Shown here: positions 59,363 to 64,000 of the stretch, piece by piece
Layout: each line of letters opens with the position of its first letter
Numbering within the stretch: position 1 is the first letter of the stretch
Assembly: GCA_019638615.1 (NCBI GenBank)
Contig: JAHBTL010000004.1
Span: forward strand, 186,001 to 250,000
From: Chitinophagaceae bacterium
GTDB lineage: Bacteria > Bacteroidota > Bacteroidia > Chitinophagales > Chitinophagaceae
DNA length: 64,000 bases
Reading direction: 5' to 3'
Made by a program: the position numbers and the translations under genes
Notes under the pieces: model-generated
Told to the model about the DNA's origin: nothing
The model's input: only the letters and a program-made list of their open reading frames with translations
Database searches by the model: none

Positions 59363-60721
59363 TTAATAGCAATGCTGATCCGCAATTTTCAGCGCTTCGG
59401 ATAGGATCGCAAGCCCTTCTTCAATTTGCTCAACAGTAATACAAAGCGGCGGCGCGATAAAGATATAGTTCCACCGTACAAAAGTATACATACCAAGTTT
59501 CCTGATACAGGCGGCCACTTCGTTCATGATCTTCATTTCATCCGCTTTCGCATTGTAGGGAGCCATTGGTTCTTTTGTCTCCCGGTTTTTTACCAGCTCA
59601 ATGCAGCCCAGTAAGCCTGTATTTCTAAAGTCGCCGATGCTTGGATGAACAGCCTGCATTTCTTTCACACGCTTTTCGATATACTTTCCCATAGCTGCTG
59701 CGTTGGCAATCATATTCTCGTCCTCGTATATGCTTAATACTTCCAGTGCGGCAGCACAGCTCACCGGGTGTGCGGAATAGGTCAAGCCCAGCCATAATAC
59801 CTGGTCGTTGAATCTTTCAGCAATTTTATCACTCACCATCAGTGCGCCCAGCGGCAAATACCCTGCAGTGATCCCTTTTGCCGTAGCGATCATATCAGGG
59901 ATCACGCCATGGAAATCGACTCCGAACCAGTGACCCGTTCTTCCAAAGCCGCTCATCACTTCGTCTGCTATCAATAATATATCATACTTATCGCAGAGCG
60001 CCCTTACCTGCTTCAGGTAGCCTTCGGGATATTTGATACAACCCGAAGTGCCGCTTTCTCCTTCCATAATAATAGCTGCAATGGTTTCAGGACCTTCAAA
60101 CTGTATCACCCGTTCAATATGATTGATACATCCTTTGGTGCACCCGTGCGGTCCCGGCTGCGACCAGGGGCAGCGGTAACAGTAGGGGTCTTCCAGGTGA
60201 ACAATATTTCCCAATTGCTGGCTGTCGTGTGGTATTTTTCTTGGATCTCCCCCGGCGCTCATAGCACCGTAAGATGCCCCATGAAAAGACCGGTATCTTG
60301 CCAGTATTTTATATTTGCCTGTATAAAGCCTTGCAAGCTTAATGGCGTTTTCAATAGATTCTGCGCCGCCGGTGGTAAATAAGGTTTTGGTGATTCCCTG
60401 CGGGGCGATTTCAGCCAGCTTTTTGCCCAGGTCTCCGCGTGCTTTTGTAGCGCAACTCGGGGTAACGTAGCTGATCTGGTTCATTTGCTGTAATACGGCT
60501 GCGCCAACCCGCGGGTGCCCGTGACCGATATTTACGTTCATTAATCCGGATGAAAAATCCAGCCATCTCTTTCCATCGTAATCATAAAAATAAACGCCTT
60601 CTCCTCTCTCTACCAATATAGGATTGATCCCTTTTTGCTTGCTCCACGAAAAAAGAGTGTAATCCAGGTTATCCTGAAGTATTGCTGAAGACAGTTCCGG
60701 CTGAGGGATAGCTTTATTCAT
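59363..60721 (-). CDS. Class III PLP-dependent aminotransferase (omega-amino acid or taurine type)
   Basis: A 452-aa enzyme from ATG 60,721 (the frame up to 60,757 runs into a hairpin and lacks family residues). Blocks: GVYFYDYDGKRWLDFSSG, GHGHPRVGAAV, LFTTGGAESIENAIKLAR (PLP phosphate loop), FHGASYGAM, ADEVMSGFGRTG and ATAKGITAGYLPLG with the Schiff-base lysine. An unusual insert contains YCYRCPWSQPGPHGCTKGC with four Cys near 200. It probably acts on omega-amino acids with pyruvate as acceptor. Linked to the M20 hydrolase. Confidence 0.85.
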   Translation of the reverse strand: MNKAIPQPELSSAILQDNLDYTLFSWSKQKGINPILVERGEGVYFYDYDGKRWLDFSSGLMNVNIGHGHPRVGAAVLQQMNQISYVTPSCATKARGDLGKKLAEIAPQGITKTLFTTGGAESIENAIKLARLYTGKYKILARYRSFHGASYGAMSAGGDPRKIPHDSQQLGNIVHLEDPYCYRCPWSQPGPHGCTKGCINHIERVIQFEGPETIAAIIMEGESGTSGCIKYPEGYLKQVRALCDKYDILLIADEVMSGFGRTGHWFGVDFHGVIPDMIATAKGITAGYLPLGALMVSDKIAERFNDQVLWLGLTYSAHPVSCAAALEVLSIYEDENMIANAAAMGKYIEKRVKEMQAVHPSIGDFRNTGLLGCIELVKNRETKEPMAPYNAKADEMKIMNEVAACIRKLGMYTFVRWNYIFIAPPLCITVEQIEEGLAILSEALKIADQHCY

Positions 60722-60746
60722 TTTGATAATATTTGGATCTTGTTGG

Positions 60747-60781
60747 CAGGGTTCCAAACCTTCTAAAGGTTCTGAACCCTG
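60747..60781. repeat. CAGGGTTC hairpin followed by T8
   Basis: Arms CAGGGTTCCAAACCTT and AAAGGTTCTGAACCCTG form a long stem; on the plus strand it is followed by TATTTTTTTT. It lies in the presumed leader of the aminotransferase gene, and is related in sequence to the palindrome at 62,145. It could act as an attenuator or a dispersed repeat. Confidence 0.5.
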
Positions 60782-60964
60782 TATTTTTTTACAACAAATC
60801 TAAGCTGAATTCAAAAATCTTTTGTTGTCTATTCCGGCTGTTGGTTAACTTATTTTGTCTATGACATCCCGGAAAATGAGAAAATGGGCGCTCCTTTGTA
60901 TATTGTATGATCAGATACCTTAATTTTACCTTATACTTTCATTATCCATTTAAGCCTCACTTGC

Positions 60965-62101
60965 ATGAAGAAACTTTATTTTCTAACCTTTTCATTGTGC
61001 TTAACATTCCTGCTTTTCTTTTTCGCCGCCTCAGCGCAAAATCTGATTGTAAATCCTTCGGCGGAACAGGTACCGACTTCCAATGGCTGGACTGCCGCTC
61101 AAACGATCGGTTCTAATTGTTTTGGAGGTGGAGGGTGGCGAATAGATGGTGGCAATCCCAATGGTTTTCCTGCTGCCCAGGAAGGCGCCTATTTTTTCTA
61201 CCCGGGTTGTGGCGGTGTTACCGGCTCGAACCTGAAGTTTGAGTTATACCAGGATATTGATGTGTCTTCTGAAGCCACTGTCATTGATGCGGGCCATTAT
61301 GTGGTCACATTTTCCGGGTATAAGCAGTCTTACGACCAGACGGAGGCAGATTCGGCTGCAATGGTTGTAGAATTCAGGGATGCCTCAAGGCCTGATCCTG
61401 TGATATTAGGATATATTACTACAGATACTGCTGCCAATACAGACGGTTGGACATTGTATAATATGGCCGAGACGGCTCCGTCTGGCACAAGAACCATACG
61501 CGTAAGGCTGATCGGACATTCCTTTAACGGTACTTCCGTTGACAGCTATTTCGACAATCTTTCACTTACTGCCACCAACACCCTTCCGGTAAATTGGGTA
61601 TCTTTTACGGCCATGGCCTCCGCGCAGCAAAGCCTGCTGAAATGGCAAACCAGCCATGAAATAAATAACAAGGGATTTTATATTGAAAGATCCGCAAATG
61701 GCGTTGCCTGGGAAACGATCGGGTTTGTGGCCGCTGCCGCGGGTAGCGCTAGTATTTATGAATACCAGTTTGCTGATGCTCAACCCGCTATTGGCATCAA
61801 CTATTACAGGATTAAGCAACAAGACCTGGACGGGAAATATGAATATTCATCCGTCAGGAATGTGCAGCACCAATATTCGGGACGCACATTCATTTTTCCC
61901 AACCCGGCTGATAATCACCTGTCAATAGTGACACAGGAAAACAAATTTAAAGCACAAATCATCCATTCAGATGGCAGGGTTGCTGCTACCTTTATCAACG
62001 AGAAGAATATATCTATTCAACATCTCCATCCCGGGGTGTATTACCTGAGACTGGTGTATGAAAACAATAGGGTAGAAAACCTGAAACTCCTGAAACATTA
62101 G
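60965..62101 (+). CDS. Secreted protein with T9SS sorting tail
   Basis: A 378-aa protein. Signal peptide (1-23, ending SAQ), an N-terminal beta-sandwich of about 180 residues with LIVNPSAEQVPTSNGWT and SNLKFELYQDIDVSSEATVI segments (carbohydrate-binding-like jelly roll), a short fibronectin-like part (PVNWVSFTAM near 205) and a C-terminal Por-type sorting domain (about 305-378, FIFPNPADNHLSI then HPGVYYLRL). The last drives export across the outer membrane by the Type IX system and is then cleaved. Cargo activity is unknown, perhaps binding. Confidence 0.82.
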   Translation: MKKLYFLTFSLCLTFLLFFFAASAQNLIVNPSAEQVPTSNGWTAAQTIGSNCFGGGGWRIDGGNPNGFPAAQEGAYFFYPGCGGVTGSNLKFELYQDIDVSSEATVIDAGHYVVTFSGYKQSYDQTEADSAAMVVEFRDASRPDPVILGYITTDTAANTDGWTLYNMAETAPSGTRTIRVRLIGHSFNGTSVDSYFDNLSLTATNTLPVNWVSFTAMASAQQSLLKWQTSHEINNKGFYIERSANGVAWETIGFVAAAAGSASIYEYQFADAQPAIGINYYRIKQQDLDGKYEYSSVRNVQHQYSGRTFIFPNPADNHLSIVTQENKFKAQIIHSDGRVAATFINEKNISIQHLHPGVYYLRLVYENNRVENLKLLKH

Positions 62102-62144
62102 TAAGAAGCGCAAATAATTTCTTTCAGCACAAGGCCAACCTGCA

Positions 62145-62175
62145 GGGTTTCCAACTTTTTAAAAGTTGGAAACCC
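62145..62175 (+). terminator. Perfect 15-bp hairpin after the T9SS gene
   Basis: GGGTTTCCAACTTTT and its exact complement AAAAGTTGGAAACCC with one base between. It sits between convergent genes, but the T-tract is short (TTTCTG). Related hairpin at 60,747. It may be a repeat that works as a terminator. Confidence 0.6.
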
Positions 62176-62228
62176 TTTCTGTAAAAGCAGGGGAGGATAA
62201 GCCAGGTTAAATAATTTCAACTTAATAA

Positions 62229-63710
62229 TTACTGAACGATAATTTCTCCTATCTTATAAAATCCGTCAGGCAATTTCCGGTTATCTTTCAGCGGTAGTTC
62301 AACCGGCTTGTTATGAAATCCGCATTCATCCCGCAGTCCGATGGCTATATCATAAACACCTGTCCGCATGCTTTCGTTTATCGTGATGGGATGGTGTTCG
62401 GCAATGATCTCTCCCGGCAACCAGTTGCGGCAATCGGAACCTGTTAATTCCTGTATGAATCTTTTTCCATCCTGCTTGCTGATCAATGCTACCGATAAAA
62501 TAAACTTATGATAGGCAGGCGCTACGCCGTGATTTTCCCAGGTGAGCCGTAAATAATTGCGGTTACTGTTCTTACGCAGGGTATCCGGCAACATGGCGAA
62601 TTTCGGGAAATACCAGTAGCCCGCGATGTTTGCAATCTTTTTTGCGTAGTCATAATTTTCCCGAAGCCATTCACGCGGGTAGTGATGAAACCCTACCAGC
62701 GACGCATGGGTTTCGTAAACCGCTTTCAGCAAGCCCTCGCCATTGTTCCACATATTGCCTTTCACCACATCTCCGTAGTGATCAGATTCAAGCACCACTG
62801 GAATTTTTTTATAGGTGGCAGAGAAAAGCTCCGGCGTACGGATGCAGGATGGACCAAACCCGAGATTTTTATACCATTCCACATTTCCGCTGTCATCCCT
62901 GAAACCGATGCCGTTTTTCAATGCATAGTCGAAAATTACATAATCCGACCCGTCATCTGTATCGCGTTGTCCTATGGCATCATCGCTGATGATAAGCGTT
63001 GTTTTCTTATACCAGCGCTTATGCAGGTCAATATGCAGCTTTATGATTTCAACAGGAATGTCTTTCCAGCCGGAATAGGCAGTATGCGCTTCGCCCCAGT
63101 CGCCCATACTTCCGATATCAATATATTCCACCCAGGGCTTGCCATCGTACCGTTCAGCAAATGCTTTATGAAAATTGTTCAGTTTCTGCAAAAAAACAGG
63201 ATCATCATAATCCGGCGCCCAGGCTTTTATTCTTAGGTCAGGATGATCGATAAAGGTTCCTTTGGCGCCTGCAAGTCTTACCCATTCGGGTGTTGCATAT
63301 ACGATATTCGTTTCTTTACATGTTATGCGGAAGGAAACGGGATGTCCCCATTTTACCCATTTCTGAACAAGGGTGTCTATTACTGCCCAGTTGTAAACGC
63401 CTTCCTTTGGTTCCAGGTGGCTCCACGCCAGCCTGAAATAAATATCATTCAACCCCGGGAAATCAGAAAGAGAATCATTGACAGCTAACCGGTTCCCGTA
63501 ATTAGATATGCTATTGCTGAAATAATGCACGCTCCATCCTTTGTGTGGGTTGGCACAAACTTTAACGCTGTCCCAATACCTTTCAAGATTAAAGAAACTG
63601 CGGTTTTTGTAAGTGCCTTTGCCTTTTTCAGGATCAGTGCCAAGCGCCTGTGAAAAGGAAAATGTATGGAACAACAATAGTAATAAAGTGAGAAAGACAA
63701 CCTGCTTCAT
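62229..63710 (-). CDS. Secreted DUF4832-type glycosidase-like protein
   Basis: A 493-aa protein from ATG 63,710 (MKQVVFLTLLLLLFHTFSFS signal; longer frame to 63,863 is repeat-derived). Residues about 55-360 are a TIM-barrel with FRLAWSHLEPKEGVYNW near 97, WVEYIDIGSMGDWGEAHTAY near 195 and VVLESDHYGDV near 305, giving probable glutamate pairs as in GH42/DUF4874-like hydrolases. The C-terminal 130 residues form a DUF4832 beta-sandwich (RLTWENHGVAPAYHKFILSV). A polysaccharide-degrading role is inferred from its fold. Confidence 0.75.
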   Translation of the reverse strand: MKQVVFLTLLLLLFHTFSFSQALGTDPEKGKGTYKNRSFFNLERYWDSVKVCANPHKGWSVHYFSNSISNYGNRLAVNDSLSDFPGLNDIYFRLAWSHLEPKEGVYNWAVIDTLVQKWVKWGHPVSFRITCKETNIVYATPEWVRLAGAKGTFIDHPDLRIKAWAPDYDDPVFLQKLNNFHKAFAERYDGKPWVEYIDIGSMGDWGEAHTAYSGWKDIPVEIIKLHIDLHKRWYKKTTLIISDDAIGQRDTDDGSDYVIFDYALKNGIGFRDDSGNVEWYKNLGFGPSCIRTPELFSATYKKIPVVLESDHYGDVVKGNMWNNGEGLLKAVYETHASLVGFHHYPREWLRENYDYAKKIANIAGYWYFPKFAMLPDTLRKNSNRNYLRLTWENHGVAPAYHKFILSVALISKQDGKRFIQELTGSDCRNWLPGEIIAEHHPITINESMRTGVYDIAIGLRDECGFHNKPVELPLKDNRKLPDGFYKIGEIIVQ

Positions 63711-63744
63711 ACTGCTTTTTTTATGTGCATTTTTTTGCGATGCG

Positions 63745-63855
63745 ATATTTTCACGCAGTGTGCGCGGCGGGGCAGCGTACACAACAAAATTTCCTTTGCG
63801 GTCTTTGCTTCCCTGCCTGCCGGCAGGCTGGTCTGCGCCCGCTGCGTGAAATGTC
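63745..63855. repeat. Intergenic hairpin repeat at the window end
   Basis: Perfect 10-bp arms TTTCACGCAG (63749-63758) and CTGCGTGAAA (63842-63851), with additional GCGC pairing inside. The interior carries TTTCCTTTGCGGTC and a CCTGCCTGCCGGCAGGC palindrome. No gene is seen from here to 64,000. Confidence 0.6.
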
Positions 63856-64000
63856 CCCGCCATATCATATGCTAATTTTTTTCGAACTTACAACCAATAT
63901 TAAAGTAAAGACAAACGTTACTCAACTCCTCACCGTCTAAAATAATCTGTAATTCCCAGCGCAATACCTTTTCCGTATGTATAATAATCATCAATAGTTA

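Noticed and set aside
1..64000. tRNA, rRNA or riboswitch genes
   Set aside because: No cloverleaf, rRNA stretch or known riboswitch core was recognised by eye; a covariance scan would be needed to exclude small RNAs.

Overview
The window looks like the chromosome of a Bacteroidota bacterium, most likely a relative of the Chitinophagaceae. Sequence signs are repeated promoter boxes of the Bacteroidota type (TAnnTTTG, often with TTG about 20 nt upstream), a Type IX secretion sorting tail (60,965-62,101), a PUR/DUF3276 protein, a DUF2027-Smr protein, several GTG/TTG starts and many intergenic palindromic repeats. No tRNA, rRNA, CRISPR, transposase, integrase or phage structural gene was seen. 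The genus is an inference; no marker gene long enough to fix it is present.

Layout. 0-18.8 kb is core chromosome: an ABC exporter half, PUR-type RNA/DNA binder, LolA, FtsK, an orphan 7TMR-DISM histidine kinase, DUF423, shikimate kinase, glutaryl-CoA dehydrogenase, DUF2027-Smr, a small membrane protein not reported by simple ORF cut-offs (11,588-11,755), LpxB/SurE, a LexA-like repressor with a paired operator, DUF488 and a SulP transporter. 18.9-19.4 kb is a 486-bp element with 29-bp inverted ends (MITE-like). 19.4-29.7 kb holds a VOC protein, two dienelactone hydrolases and an efflux locus: three tandem TetR regulators running into TolC, membrane-fusion and RND genes. A patatin follows. 30.7-37.4 kb is a complete L-rhamnose pathway on the minus strand (rhaT, aldolase/dehydrogenase fusion, mutarotase, isomerase, kinase).

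38.5-50.7 kb is the most unusual part. About eighteen short genes all lie on the plus strand, mostly one or two per unit: small lipoproteins, an AraC regulator, tandem DUF1398, DUF6934-like, STM3941-like, RmuC, zinc ribbons, DUF1801, DUF3052-like, TPM, plus truncated genes. Between units lie imperfectly palindromic 150-250 nt elements that start right at the stop codon of one gene (TAACA-like) and end 20-60 nt before the next start (CGTTRGY-like). This is the architecture of an integron cassette array, here with long and diverged sites and no integrase in view. I regard it as a candidate CALIN-like (attC cluster lacking an integrase) or analogous cassette system.

51.1-64 kb returns to ordinary genes: a large secreted HExxH/propeller/barrel protein, an exported SAM hydroxide adenosyltransferase-type enzyme, an unknown 473-aa protein, an NAD-dependent epimerase, an exported M20 amidohydrolase with a class III aminotransferase, a T9SS cargo protein and a secreted DUF4832 glycosidase-like protein.

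Genes that work together: surE, a membrane protein and lpxB (overlapping or adjacent); TetR2-TetR3-TolC-MFP-RND (overlapping starts, with terminator, promoter and operator seen just upstream); the rha operon (with a promoter and tandem 10-bp repeats upstream of rhaT); aminotransferase plus M20 hydrolase. Short dispersed repeats fill many of the other gaps and are listed separately.
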